From contig NZ_APNG01000015.1 in the NCBI RefSeq assembly GCF_040361255.1, positions 50,477 through 114,476 on the forward strand: a stretch of 64,000 nucleotides of DNA, written 5' to 3'. Within the stretch, counting starts at the first letter, position 1, and each line of letters opens with the position of its first letter. The notes below the pieces were generated by a model. That model was not told the DNA's origin, searched no databases, and was given only the letters and a program-made list of their open reading frames with translations. Below are positions 52,699 to 61,544 of the stretch, one piece after another. The DNA comes from Salinisphaera sp040361255 (lineage in GTDB: Bacteria > Pseudomonadota > Gammaproteobacteria > Nevskiales > Salinisphaeraceae). The translations under genes were made by a program, and so were the position numbers.

Positions 52699-53217
52699 TT
52701 ACGATGCGTGCTTGTCGTGGTGATCCTGCATGCGCTCGCGATGGCGCTGCATGGCCTGGTCGAATTCTTCCCGCGATACGCTGCCGTCGCCGTTACGATC
52801 CATTTTCTTGAACATTTCGCCGCGCTTGTCGCGCTGCTTGGCCCTGTCGGCATCTTTGCCGGGTTTGGCGTGATCGCCCTCGTGTCCGGCGTGTTTTGGC
52901 GGCCGCGCTTCGCTGGCGTCCAGATGGCCGTCGCCATTGGCGTCCATACGCTTGAACAAGCGCTCGGCGCGCTCGCGCGATTGGGCCATGAATTCGTCCT
53001 TGTCGATCTGGCCATTGCCGTTGCTATCGGCCTTCTGAAACCGCAGCTTGCCCATGGCCTGGGGCATGTTGGCCACTTCCGGCTGGCTCAGCTGGCCGTT
53101 TCCGTCGGCATCGAGCGCGTTGAACAACTGGTCGGGTTCGTGCATCGGGCTGGCGTGGGCACTGGCGATGCCGACAAGGCCGGCCGCCAGGGCCGTGGTG
53201 AGAAGACGGTGTTTCAT
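52699..53217 (-). CDS. Periplasmic protein with four EF-hands
   Basis: 172 residues. Signal peptide to about SAHA-SP (residue 22). Four EF-hand loops of the canonical DxDxNG type: DADGNGQLSQPE (36-47), DSNGNGQIDKDE (64-75), DANGDGHLDASE (92-103) and DRNGDGSVSREE (140-151), separated by basic and Q/R-rich helices. It should bind calcium in the periplasm. The end is His/Asp-rich (HRERMQDHHDKHAS). ATG 53217 follows AACGGAG. It diverges from an OmpR-type two-component system, which it may inform about calcium or envelope state; that link is inference. Confidence 0.9.
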   Translation of the reverse strand: MKHRLLTTALAAGLVGIASAHASPMHEPDQLFNALDADGNGQLSQPEVANMPQAMGKLRFQKADSNGNGQIDKDEFMAQSRERAERLFKRMDANGDGHLDASEARPPKHAGHEGDHAKPGKDADRAKQRDKRGEMFKKMDRNGDGSVSREEFDQAMQRHRERMQDHHDKHAS

Positions 53218-53312
53218 CGATCGCTCCGTTGGATGTCGAACGGGCCGGTATGGCCCGGTTTCGTGACTCATTTACGCGCAGGAATGTCGTAGAAATCTGT
53301 CGGCGGCGGGCG

Positions 53313-53327
53313 AATTTGTCGCAAATT
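53313..53327. promoter_or_regulatory. Palindrome between EF-hand gene and two-component system
   Basis: AATTTG-TCG-CAAATT is a perfect palindrome in the 210-bp divergent gap, AT-rich against the surroundings. It could be an operator for both directions. The regulator is not known. Confidence 0.4.
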
Positions 53328-53427
53328 GTGTCACCGCCCGGGCGCTGGCGATGTTCGATACACGGCGGTACGCAAAGGCGCGTGGCGGGCGCGTTATATT
53401 GGCCAGGCCATTCGTTTGTTTGTGTTC

Positions 53428-54150
53428 ATGGCCGAGCCACAGCCGCATATTCTCGTCGTCGACGATCATCGCGATATTCGTGATTCGCTCACGCGCTATC
53501 TGCGCGATCATGGTTTTCGCATTTCGGCGGCGGCCGATGCAGCCAGTGCGCGCCGGCTGGTGCGCGAATCGGCTTTCGATCTGGTGGTGCTGGACATCAT
53601 GATGCCCGGCGAAGATGGCTTGAGCCTGTGTCGCTGGCTGGTCGAAACCCGTGCCATTCCGATCGTGCTGCTCACCGCCGTGGCCGACGAAACCGATCGG
53701 ATCATCGGCCTGGAAATGGGCGCGGACGACTACGTCACCAAGCCGTTTTCGCCGCGGGAACTGCTGGCGCGCATCCGTGCAGTGTTACGCCGGGCGAGCG
53801 CCTTGCCAGCCCAACGCAACCACAGTGAGTGCACCGCATGGCGATTCGATCGCTGGGTGTTTCATACCGCCCAACAGGAACTGGTCGATGACGACGGTGT
53901 GGCGGTGGCCCTGTCGACCGGCGAGTACCGGCTTTTGCTCGCGTTTGTGCGCCATCCCAATCATGTGCTTTCGCGCGATCAGCTGCTGGATCTGACCCAG
54001 GGGCGGGAGGCGCAGGTATTCGACCGCAGTATCGATAACCAGGTCAGCCGGCTGCGTCGCAAGATCGAAGCCGATCCGGCCAATCCGCGGCTGATACTCA
54101 CGGTGTGGGGCGGCGGTTATCGGTTTGCCGCGCCCTGCGAGGCGGTCTGA
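53428..54150 (+). CDS. OmpR/PmrA-family response regulator
   Basis: 240 residues. Receiver with DDH at 12-14, D56 (VVLDIMMPGEDGL) and K105 (YVTKPFSPRELLARI), then a winged-helix domain (WRFDRWVFHTAQQELVDDDG...LSTGEYRLLLAFVRHPNHVLSRDQLLDLTQGRE...DRSIDNQVSRLRRKIE...TVWGGGYRF). ATG 53428 directly precedes MAEPQPHILVVDD; the longer frame is unlike the family. It abuts its kinase gene. A PmrA-box-like site upstream of the third gene suggests a PmrA-type role. Confidence 0.92.
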   Translation: MAEPQPHILVVDDHRDIRDSLTRYLRDHGFRISAAADAASARRLVRESAFDLVVLDIMMPGEDGLSLCRWLVETRAIPIVLLTAVADETDRIIGLEMGADDYVTKPFSPRELLARIRAVLRRASALPAQRNHSECTAWRFDRWVFHTAQQELVDDDGVAVALSTGEYRLLLAFVRHPNHVLSRDQLLDLTQGREAQVFDRSIDNQVSRLRRKIEADPANPRLILTVWGGGYRFAAPCEAV

Positions 54151-55488
54151 ATGCGCCTGTGGCCGCGGAGTCTGGCCGGGCGTATCGCAGCACTGACTTT
54201 GCTCGCGCTGATGATTTCGCAGCTGGTGAGTTTCGTGTTGTTCATGCACGAGCGCGATCGTTTTCTCGAACGCGTGATTTTCGCGAATATGGCCGATAAC
54301 GTGGCCGCAGCCACGCGCACGCTCGATTTCGTGCCTGTGGACGAGCGCGCCGAGGCCGTGTCCGCGCTGTCGACCCGCGATCTGCGTTATCGCCTGGCCA
54401 CCACGCCGGGCCGCACATTCGTTGGCGCCAGCGATACCGCGAAGCGTTTCGCCCGCGATATGGCCCGCAGCATGGAGATCGACGTGGCGCGCGTGCGTGT
54501 GGCGGTTGGCCCCGGGCTGGCACGCCGGCCCAACCGGCGGGCCGGCGACGCCCTGCGCATGGCCGTTCGGCTCGACGATGGCCAATGGCTGCGCGCGCGC
54601 CAACGGGTGTTCGACCCGACCCGGCACTGGGCGCGCTCGTCATTGCTGACACTGGCCGTCAGCGGGTTGTTAATGGCCGTCATCGTGGTGGTGACCAGCC
54701 GGCGTATTACTGCGCCGCTACGCGATCTGGCACGCGCGGCCGAGCGTTTCGGGCGCGGCGAGACCGTCGAGCCGCTGCCGGAATACGGCGCCGAGGATAT
54801 CCGGCGCTCGGTGGCGGCATTCAATCTCATGCGCGAGCGCCTGGCGCGCTTCGTGGCCGATCGCACGCGCATGGTTGCAGCGATTGCCCACGATCTGCGT
54901 ACGCCGATCACGGCCCTGCGCCTACGTCTGGAGTTTCTGCCCGACGACGACAATACCCGTGCCATGGCCGCGACGCTGGACGATATGGCGCGCATGAGCG
55001 AAGCCTCGTTGACCTTCATGCGCGAGGAGGCCGCGACCGAGCCAAGCCGCAATGTCGACCTGGCGGCACTGGTCGACGCGCTGTGCGAAGACTATCGCGC
55101 GGCCGGCGCGGCCGTGGCCTTCGAGCCGGATACGCGCGTGGCACTGGTGTGTCGGCCGGCCGCGATCCGCCGTGCACTGCGTAATCTCATTGATAACGCA
55201 CTGACCTACGGCCAACGGGCACAACTCACGCTAAGCGACACGCCTGAAGCGGTCACGATCTGTATTGCCGACGACGGGCCGGGCATCGCCGAAACCGACA
55301 GGCAACGCGTGTTCGACCCGTTCGTACGCCTGGAAAGCTCACGCAGCCGCGATACCGGCGGAACGGGGCTGGGGCTGTCGATCGCTCGTTCGGTCGTACA
55401 GGGCCACGGCGGCGAAATCACGCTGGCCAACCGCGCCGAGGGCGGGCTGTCGGTACAGATTCGCCTGCCCAGAACCGGCACTATTTAG
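54151..55488 (+). CDS. Membrane sensor histidine kinase (EnvZ/PmrB-like)
   Basis: 445 residues. TM1 about 13-32, periplasmic loop about 33-160, TM2 about 162-182, HAMP, HisKA with H247 (AIAHDLRTPITALRLRL), N-box LRNLIDNAL, and GGTGLGLSIARSVV in the ATP lid. The start ATG 54151 follows the regulator stop with no gap. The periplasmic domain lacks a visible metal cluster. It forms a pair with the OmpR-type regulator and is followed by the PAP2 gene. Confidence 0.92.
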   Translation: MRLWPRSLAGRIAALTLLALMISQLVSFVLFMHERDRFLERVIFANMADNVAAATRTLDFVPVDERAEAVSALSTRDLRYRLATTPGRTFVGASDTAKRFARDMARSMEIDVARVRVAVGPGLARRPNRRAGDALRMAVRLDDGQWLRARQRVFDPTRHWARSSLLTLAVSGLLMAVIVVVTSRRITAPLRDLARAAERFGRGETVEPLPEYGAEDIRRSVAAFNLMRERLARFVADRTRMVAAIAHDLRTPITALRLRLEFLPDDDNTRAMAATLDDMARMSEASLTFMREEAATEPSRNVDLAALVDALCEDYRAAGAAVAFEPDTRVALVCRPAAIRRALRNLIDNALTYGQRAQLTLSDTPEAVTICIADDGPGIAETDRQRVFDPFVRLESSRSRDTGGTGLGLSIARSVVQGHGGEITLANRAEGGLSVQIRLPRTGTI

Positions 55489-55504
55489 ATGGCATGTACA
55501 ACGG

Positions 55505-55521
55505 ATTAATAAATCGTTAAT
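55505..55521 (+). promoter_or_regulatory. PmrA-box-like direct repeat before the PAP2 gene
   Basis: ATTAAT-N5-GTTAAT, two half-sites 11 bp apart, one helical turn. The published PmrA box is YTTAAK-N5-YTTAAK; both halves match five of six bases. It lies 42 nt before the preferred ATG of the PAP2 gene. The match is direct; regulation by the adjacent two-component system is inference. Confidence 0.55.
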
Positions 55522-55563
55522 ATCTCGTTCGTGAAACGTGTGGCGATAGCGAGGTACGCCGAC

Positions 55564-56322
55564 ATGTCTGCCATGAACGAGCCGTATTGGAATCTGCGTG
55601 GGTTGCTGATCAGCTATGGCATTGCCGCGCTGATGGTGTTGTCGTATCTGTGGTCGCCCACACGCATGCTCTGGGACAGCCTGGACCGGCATATCGCCTT
55701 CGGTCTGAATTCGCTGGTACAGACCAGCCGTCCCGAGCAGTTGTTCTGGGCGTTCGCGAATCTGCGGGTGTTCGATTACATCGCCGCGTTGATTCTGTTC
55801 GCGGTATTGGCCTGCTATGTCATGCGGGGCACCAATGCGCCGCGCGAGGTGCGTTTCGCCCGTGCGGTGGTGGTGTGCGTGCTGTTGGTATTGCTTGTGG
55901 CCTTTACCCGCGAATTTCTGTTCAAGGATGTCGCGCGCGAAAGCCCGTCGCTGGTATTGCAGCCCTTCACGCTGTTGTCCGAGCACACGCCATTCGACGC
56001 CAAGGATCATTCCACCCAGAGTTTTCCGGGCGACCATGCCACCGTGGTGGCGACGTTTACCTTCCTGTTGTGGTTCTTTGCCGGACGCCGTTATGGGCTG
56101 GTATCGGCACTGCTGGCGACGCTTTTCATATTGCCGCGGCTGGTCAGCGGTGCGCACTGGTTCAGCGATGCGGTGATTGGCGGCGTGGTGACCGCACTGG
56201 TCGCGGTGTCGCTGGTGGTGTTTACGCCGGTACAGGACGCGCTCGTACGCGCACTGGTCGGTTTGATGCGTCAGACCCGGCGCGGCGCGCATGCCCATAC
56301 GCACCATCCATCGCACCGATAA
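55564..56322 (+). CDS. PAP2-family membrane phosphatase (LpxT-like)
   Basis: 252 residues with about six membrane helices. PAP2 motifs are recognisable: KDHSTQSFPGDHATVVA (usual PSGH block as FPGDH) and GAHWFSDAVIGG (third motif). FPGDH is the spelling used by LpxT/YeiU-type lipid A or undecaprenyl-phosphate enzymes. GAGG nine bases before ATG 55564 supports that start; GTG 55531 would lie almost on the PmrA-type box. It ends with a His/Thr-rich tail (RRGAHAHTHHPSHR). Substrate not provable. Confidence 0.85.
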   Translation: MSAMNEPYWNLRGLLISYGIAALMVLSYLWSPTRMLWDSLDRHIAFGLNSLVQTSRPEQLFWAFANLRVFDYIAALILFAVLACYVMRGTNAPREVRFARAVVVCVLLVLLVAFTREFLFKDVARESPSLVLQPFTLLSEHTPFDAKDHSTQSFPGDHATVVATFTFLLWFFAGRRYGLVSALLATLFILPRLVSGAHWFSDAVIGGVVTALVAVSLVVFTPVQDALVRALVGLMRQTRRGAHAHTHHPSHR

Positions 56323-56388
56323 AAGGCAATTGAATGTGACCGCAGCCGGGCGCATCGTTGCCGCTTCGATTCAATCAAAGGACGCGGC

Positions 56389-57072
56389 ATGCAGGTGCTG
56401 ATGGTGTTGACCTCGCACGACCGGCTCGGTGATACCGGCAAAACGACCGGTTACTGGCTGGAGGAGTTCGCGGCGCCGTATTACGTTTTCATGGATGCTG
56501 GCGCCGATGTGGTGCTGGCATCGCCCGCCGGTGGCGCGCCGCCGCTGGACCCGGCCAGCGATACGGCCGACGCGCAAACGCCGGCGACCGAGCGTTTCAA
56601 GGCCGATCAAGAGGCGCAACGCGCGCTGGCGGAAACGCGAAAACTCGCGGACGTGGCTACGGACCGTTTCGATGCCATCTTCTATCCGGGCGGGCACGGC
56701 CCGTTATGGGATCTGGCCGAGGATCGAGACTCCATCGGCCTGCTCGAACGCCAGTATTCGGCCGGTACGCCGCTGGGACTGGTCTGTCATGCGCCGGGCG
56801 TGCTCCGGCATGCGAAAAACGCCAGCGGCGGGCCACTGGTGCACGGGCTGAAAGCCACCGGTTTCACCAATCGTGAAGAACAGGCCGTGGGCCTGGCGGA
56901 TGTGGTGCCGTTTCGTGTCGAGGACATGCTGGTGGCCCAGGGCGCACAGTTTTCCAGCGGCAAGGACTGGGCCTCGCATGTGGTGGTGGCCGGCAATCTG
57001 GTGACCGGTCAGAACCCGGCCTCATCGACCGCGGCCGCACGTACGCTCATCGCCCAACTGCAACCGAAATAG
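56389..57072 (+). CDS. DJ-1/PfpI family protein (Hsp31-like)
   Basis: 227 residues. GKTTGYWLEEFAAPYYVF with an acidic residue near 26, FYPGGHGPLWDLA, and nucleophile C133 in LGLVCHAPGVL are typical for Hsp31-like class I amidotransferase-fold proteins, often glyoxalase III, deglycase-type or chaperone activity. It lies 66 nt after the PAP2 stop and 26 nt before the GNAT gene, in the same direction. Confidence 0.9.
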   Translation: MQVLMVLTSHDRLGDTGKTTGYWLEEFAAPYYVFMDAGADVVLASPAGGAPPLDPASDTADAQTPATERFKADQEAQRALAETRKLADVATDRFDAIFYPGGHGPLWDLAEDRDSIGLLERQYSAGTPLGLVCHAPGVLRHAKNASGGPLVHGLKATGFTNREEQAVGLADVVPFRVEDMLVAQGAQFSSGKDWASHVVVAGNLVTGQNPASSTAAARTLIAQLQPK

Positions 57073-57098
57073 CACGTTGCTGCGCGTATACTCGCGCC

Positions 57099-57575
57099 AT
57101 GCCCGCGCTTTCATCGCCTACGATTCGTGTCGCCACGCTCGCCGATCTGGCCGCTGTGGTCGCACTGGAACAGGCCTGTTTCGCGCTGGACGCACAGACT
57201 GGGCGTAGCCTGCGACATCTTCTCACCCGCGCGCATGGCGATTTTCTGGTCGCCGTGATCGATGATGCAATCGTGGCGGATGTCGTCGTGCTCTATCGGC
57301 GCGGCAGTCGCGTGGCTCGGCTGTATTCGATTGCGGTCGGCCCGGCCGCACGCGGGCGCGGTGTAGCCGCCGCGCTGCTCGCGCAGGCCGAACGGCACGC
57401 TATCGCACGTGGCTGTGTTGTCATGCGCGCCGAGGCACGTTGGTCGAATACGGCCTCGCGCGGCTTGTTCGCCGCCGCGGGTTATCGCGAAACCGCACGG
57501 CTGGCGGATTATTATCCCAGCGCCGGTGGTGGCCATGAAGATGGCGTACGCCTGCAAAAGCATCTCGACAATTGA
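57099..57575 (+). CDS. GNAT-family N-acetyltransferase
   Basis: 158 residues; acetyl-CoA loop SIAVGPAARGRGVAAALL, with YRRGSRVARLYS before it and WSNTASRGLFAAAGY after. The ending LADYYPSAGGGHEDGVRLQKHL resembles the GNAT part of proteins that are usually fused to a C39-like peptidase domain and encoded beside RimK-type ligases. Here that peptidase domain is absent and only 32 nt separate the stop from the ligase gene. Confidence 0.88.
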   Translation: MPALSSPTIRVATLADLAAVVALEQACFALDAQTGRSLRHLLTRAHGDFLVAVIDDAIVADVVVLYRRGSRVARLYSIAVGPAARGRGVAAALLAQAERHAIARGCVVMRAEARWSNTASRGLFAAAGYRETARLADYYPSAGGGHEDGVRLQKHLDN

Positions 57576-57607
57576 AGCATCTCAACAACAACGAGTAGAA
57601 CGCCTCT

Positions 57608-59098
57608 ATGGCTGAACCGATCGTGGTGGTGGAATCCCTGCGGGACTGGAAAGCGCCCGCGCCCTCGGTGCGGCTCGTGCTCGCCGACGATTATCTGGCC
57701 GATCCGGCCTTTGCCGAGGCCGAGCTGCATGTCATCAATTTGTGTCGCAGCACGCGTTACCAGAGTCTGGGCTATTACTGCTCGCTGCTCGCCGAGGCCC
57801 GCGGGCATCGTGTGCTCGCCTCGGTGGCCACGCTTCAGGATTTGTCGCGCAAGATCATCTACGGCAGCGAAATTCCGGCGCTGGCCCAGTATCTGGATCG
57901 CCTGAGCGAGGCCGAGCGCGCCGAGCTGCCGGCGGCCTTCAACGTATATCTGGGCCAGTGCGAGAATCCGTTGCTCGCACCGCTGGCACGCCGGTTGTTC
58001 GAGCAGTTCGCGGTGCCGCTGTTGCATGTGGAGCTGCGTCGGCGCGAGGGCCGGGTCGCCGTCGATGGTCTGCGGACGTTGTCGATCCGTTCGCTGGACG
58101 CCGAACAGGCGGCATTTCTCGATCGCGCCCTGCAGGCCCATGTCGCCCAGGGCTGGCGCGGCGCACGCAAGCGCCGGGCCGCGCGTTTCGATGTGGCCAT
58201 GCTCGTGGACGCCGACGATCCGCAGCCGCCCTCGAACATCGAAGCGCTGGACAAGTTCGTGGCTGCAGGCAAGCGCCTGGGCCTGGATGTGGAAATCATC
58301 GGCCGGCGCGATTTCGGCCGCCTCGCCGAATTCGATGCGCTGTTCATTCGCGAAACCACGCGCCTGGCCCATCACACGTACGCCTTCTCCCGGCGGGCCG
58401 AGCGCGAAGGGTTGGTGGTGATCGACGACCCCACCTCGATTCTGCGCTGTACCAACAAGGTCTATCTGGCCGAGCTCTTGTCGCGCTACAAGGTGGCCGC
58501 GCCCAAGGCCTGTATTTTTGGCGAACGCGAGGTCGAGCGATTGCCGGAGCTGCTGGGTTTTCCGATGGTGCTCAAGGCCCCGGAAGGCGCGTTTTCCAAG
58601 GGCGTATTCAAGGCCAACGATCGCGCGGAACTCGATGCCATCGCCGCACGGCTGCTCGATGATTCCGAGCTGGCGCTGGCCCAGGAGTTCATGCCCACCG
58701 AATTCGACTGGCGCGTGGGTGTACTCGCCGGCAAGCCGCTCTATGTGTGTCAGTACGCGATGGCCGGCGGGCACTGGCAGATCGTCAAGCACGAGGACAG
58801 CGGCGACTACAGCGAAGGCGATTCGGCCACCCTGGCGGTCGAGGATGCGCCGGCCGAGGTGATCGAAACTGCGGTCCGCGCGGCCAATCTCATTGGCGAC
58901 GGGCTGTACGGAGTCGATCTCAAGCAGACCGCCGACGGGATTCGCGTAATCGAGGTCAACGACAACCCGAGCCTGGATGCCGGCATCGAGGACGCGGTGC
59001 TGGGCGATGCGCTCTACGACCGCATCATGGGCGAGTTTCTGCACCGACTACAGCAACGCACCCGTTCACGTGTGCGCCGCCGGCCCAGCCCGCCGTAA
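57608..59098 (+). CDS. RimK-family protein (RLAN domain + ATP-grasp ligase)
   Basis: 496 residues. The N-terminal RLAN region (about 15-180, with VRLVLADDYLADPAFAEAELHVINLCRSTRYQSLGYYCSLLAE) precedes an ATP-grasp core (about 280-480): CTNKVYLAELLSRYKVAAPK, VLKAPEGAFSKGVFK, LAQEFMPTEFDWRVGVL and VIEVNDNPSLDAGIED. ATP-grasp ligases of this type join a carboxylate to an amine, probably peptide bonds. With the GNAT gene upstream this matches a predicted amidoligase/acetyltransferase module; the product is unknown. It precedes malate synthase by 96 bp. Confidence 0.9.
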   Translation: MAEPIVVVESLRDWKAPAPSVRLVLADDYLADPAFAEAELHVINLCRSTRYQSLGYYCSLLAEARGHRVLASVATLQDLSRKIIYGSEIPALAQYLDRLSEAERAELPAAFNVYLGQCENPLLAPLARRLFEQFAVPLLHVELRRREGRVAVDGLRTLSIRSLDAEQAAFLDRALQAHVAQGWRGARKRRAARFDVAMLVDADDPQPPSNIEALDKFVAAGKRLGLDVEIIGRRDFGRLAEFDALFIRETTRLAHHTYAFSRRAEREGLVVIDDPTSILRCTNKVYLAELLSRYKVAAPKACIFGEREVERLPELLGFPMVLKAPEGAFSKGVFKANDRAELDAIAARLLDDSELALAQEFMPTEFDWRVGVLAGKPLYVCQYAMAGGHWQIVKHEDSGDYSEGDSATLAVEDAPAEVIETAVRAANLIGDGLYGVDLKQTADGIRVIEVNDNPSLDAGIEDAVLGDALYDRIMGEFLHRLQQRTRSRVRRRPSPP

Positions 59099-59194
59099 AA
59101 CCCACGGCCGCAGTGCTTTGTTATGATGCCGGCCTGACAAATTTTCGTGGCCGTCTGCAAAGACGGTGACGATTGGCACAAGAAAAGGCGTTTT

Positions 59195-61366
59195 ATGACC
59201 GACCGTATCGAAAAAGCGGGCCTGCAGATTGGCAAGCCCCTGTATGACCTGATCGAAAAAGCCCTGCCGGGCACCGGTGTGGACTCCGACACGTTCTGGC
59301 AGACGCTGGCCTCGCTGGTTGCCGAGTTCGGTGATCGCAACGCGCAGCTGCTGCGCCACCGTGAGGATATCCAGGAAACGCTGGACAAGTGGCACCGCGA
59401 ACACCGCGGCGATGCCTTCGACAAGGGCGAATACCGCAAGCTGCTCGAAGAGCTGGAATACATCGTCGGCGATGTGGGCGACTTCAAGGTGTCCACCGAC
59501 AATGTCGACCCCGAGATCGCCACGGTGCCGGGCCCGCAGCTGGTGGTGCCGATCACCAACGCACGCTTTTCGCTCAACGCTGCGAACGCGCGCTGGGGCA
59601 GCCTGTACGACGCGCTCTACGGCGCCGACATCATTCCCGAGGACAACGGCGCCGAGAAGGGCACCAGCTACAACCCGAAACGTGGCGCGAAAGTGGTCGA
59701 ATGGGCGGCGAAGTTCCTCGACGACACCTTCCCGCTGGCCGACGGCTCGCACGCCGACGCGACCGCCTATCGTATCGACAACGACACGCTGGCTGTGGAC
59801 GTGGGCGATAGCCACACCACGCTCAAGAACAGCAAGCAGTTCGCCGGCTACCAGGGCGATGCCGCGTCGCCCAAGGCGGTGCTGCTGGTCAACAATGGCC
59901 TGCATGCCGAAATCCAGATCGACGCGAACGACCCGGTCGGCAAGGATCATGCAGCGGGTGTGAAAGACGTGCTCATGGAAGCCGCCGTCACCGCGATTCA
60001 GGATTGCGAGGATTCGGTCGCCGCGGTCGATGCCGAAGACAAGGCGCTGGCCTACGGCAACTGGCTCGGCCTGATGAAGGGCGATCTGCAGGAGTCGCTG
60101 GAAAAAGGCGGCAAGACGATCACCCGCAAGCTCAACGACGATCGCGAATACACCGCGCCCGACGGCTCCACGCTCACGCTGCCCGGACGCAGCCTGATGC
60201 TGGTGCGCAATGTCGGCCATCTGATGACCACGCCGGCCGTGCTCGACAGCGACGGCAACGAGATCCCGGAAGGCATTCTCGATGCCCTGTGCACGGGCAC
60301 GCTCGCTCTGCACGATCTCAAGCGCAACGGCCCGCATACCAACAGCCGTGCCGGCAGTGTGTATATCGTCAAGCCCAAGATGCACGGCCCGGCCGAGGTC
60401 AACTTCACGGTGGAACTGTTCGACGCCGTCGAAAAGGCCATCGGCATGGCGCCGAACACGCTCAAGATGGGCATCATGGACGAAGAGCGGCGCACGACGC
60501 TCAATCTCAAGGCCTGTATCAAGGAAGCCCGCGAGCGCACCATCTTCATCAACACCGGCTTCCTCGATCGCACCGGCGACGAGATGCACACCTCCATGGA
60601 AGCCGGCCCGATGCTGCCCAAGGGCGAGATGAAGTCCCAGCCGTGGCTCAAAGCGTACGAAGACAACAACGTCGACACAGGCCTGGCCTGCGGGCTGCGC
60701 GGCAAGGCCCAGATCGGCAAGGGCATGTGGCCCGCGCCGGATAACATGGCCGACATGATGGAAGCCAAGATCGGCCATCCCAAGGCCGGTGCCAACTGTG
60801 CCTGGGTGCCGTCGCCGACCGCCGCCACGCTGCACGCGATCCATTACCATCGCTGCGACGTGCTGGAACGCCAGGCCGAGCTGGAATCGCGCCACGAGGA
60901 TTATATCGACGACCTGCTCACCATTCCGCTGCTGGATCGTGAGCTGTCCGACGACGAGATCCAGAAAGAGCTCGACAACAACTGCCAGGGCATCCTGGGT
61001 TATGTCGTGCGCTGGGTCGATCAGGGCGTGGGCTGCTCCAAGGTGCCGGACATCACCGACACCCAGCTCATGGAAGACCGCGCGACCTGCCGTATCTCCT
61101 CGCAGCACGTGGCCAACTGGCTGCATCACGGCGTAACCAACGAACAGCAGGTTCGCGAAACCCTCGAACGCATGGCCGCGGTGGTGGATCGCCAGAACGA
61201 AGGCGACGCCAACTACCACAACATGGCGCCGAACTTCGACGATTCCGTAGCCTTCCAGGCGGCCTCCGACCTGATCTTCAAGGGTCTGGAACAGCCCTCC
61301 GGCTACACCGAACCGGTCCTGCACGCGCGCCGTCGCGAGCTCAAGGCCAAGCGGGCCAACGGCTGA
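59195..61366 (+). CDS. glcB: Malate synthase G
   Basis: Condenses glyoxylate and acetyl-CoA to malate in the glyoxylate route. 723 residues as in E. coli. Visible: GRSLMLVRNVGHLMTTPAV with the catalytic Arg, TVELFDAVEKAIG, MGIMDEERRTTLNLKA, NTGFLDRTGDEMHTSMEAG, and MEDRATCRISSQHVANWLHHG with the catalytic Asp. ATG 59195 follows AAAAGG. A strong terminator follows. No isocitrate lyase or glycolate oxidase genes are nearby. Confidence 0.96.
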   Translation: MTDRIEKAGLQIGKPLYDLIEKALPGTGVDSDTFWQTLASLVAEFGDRNAQLLRHREDIQETLDKWHREHRGDAFDKGEYRKLLEELEYIVGDVGDFKVSTDNVDPEIATVPGPQLVVPITNARFSLNAANARWGSLYDALYGADIIPEDNGAEKGTSYNPKRGAKVVEWAAKFLDDTFPLADGSHADATAYRIDNDTLAVDVGDSHTTLKNSKQFAGYQGDAASPKAVLLVNNGLHAEIQIDANDPVGKDHAAGVKDVLMEAAVTAIQDCEDSVAAVDAEDKALAYGNWLGLMKGDLQESLEKGGKTITRKLNDDREYTAPDGSTLTLPGRSLMLVRNVGHLMTTPAVLDSDGNEIPEGILDALCTGTLALHDLKRNGPHTNSRAGSVYIVKPKMHGPAEVNFTVELFDAVEKAIGMAPNTLKMGIMDEERRTTLNLKACIKEARERTIFINTGFLDRTGDEMHTSMEAGPMLPKGEMKSQPWLKAYEDNNVDTGLACGLRGKAQIGKGMWPAPDNMADMMEAKIGHPKAGANCAWVPSPTAATLHAIHYHRCDVLERQAELESRHEDYIDDLLTIPLLDRELSDDEIQKELDNNCQGILGYVVRWVDQGVGCSKVPDITDTQLMEDRATCRISSQHVANWLHHGVTNEQQVRETLERMAAVVDRQNEGDANYHNMAPNFDDSVAFQAASDLIFKGLEQPSGYTEPVLHARRRELKAKRANG

Positions 61367-61388
61367 TACCAGCCACTATCCCGTTATG

Positions 61389-61418
61389 AAAAAGCCCGGC
61401 TTCGGCCGGGCTTTTTTT
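61389..61418 (+). terminator. Rho-independent terminator of glcB with UUCG tetraloop
   Basis: AGCCCGGC (61393-61400) and GCCGGGCT (61405-61412) enclose TTCG, a C(UUCG)G tetraloop, followed by seven Ts. Located 23 nt after the stop. Confidence 0.95.
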
Positions 61419-61544
61419 GTTTGGGAGGTCGGCGCGGGTAGGCACGACATCGCAACGCGATTGCGCCACATAGGTGATTGTGATTAGTTGGGTGCGGTCG
61501 TACGGCGGTATGACGTTTATATTCTGTAAAAGGGGGATTTGGGA

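Noticed and set aside
59066..61324. A 752-codon open frame on the minus strand across malate synthase
   Set aside because: Mirror frame caused by high GC; no ribosome site, no family resemblance, and it lies wholly opposite glcB.
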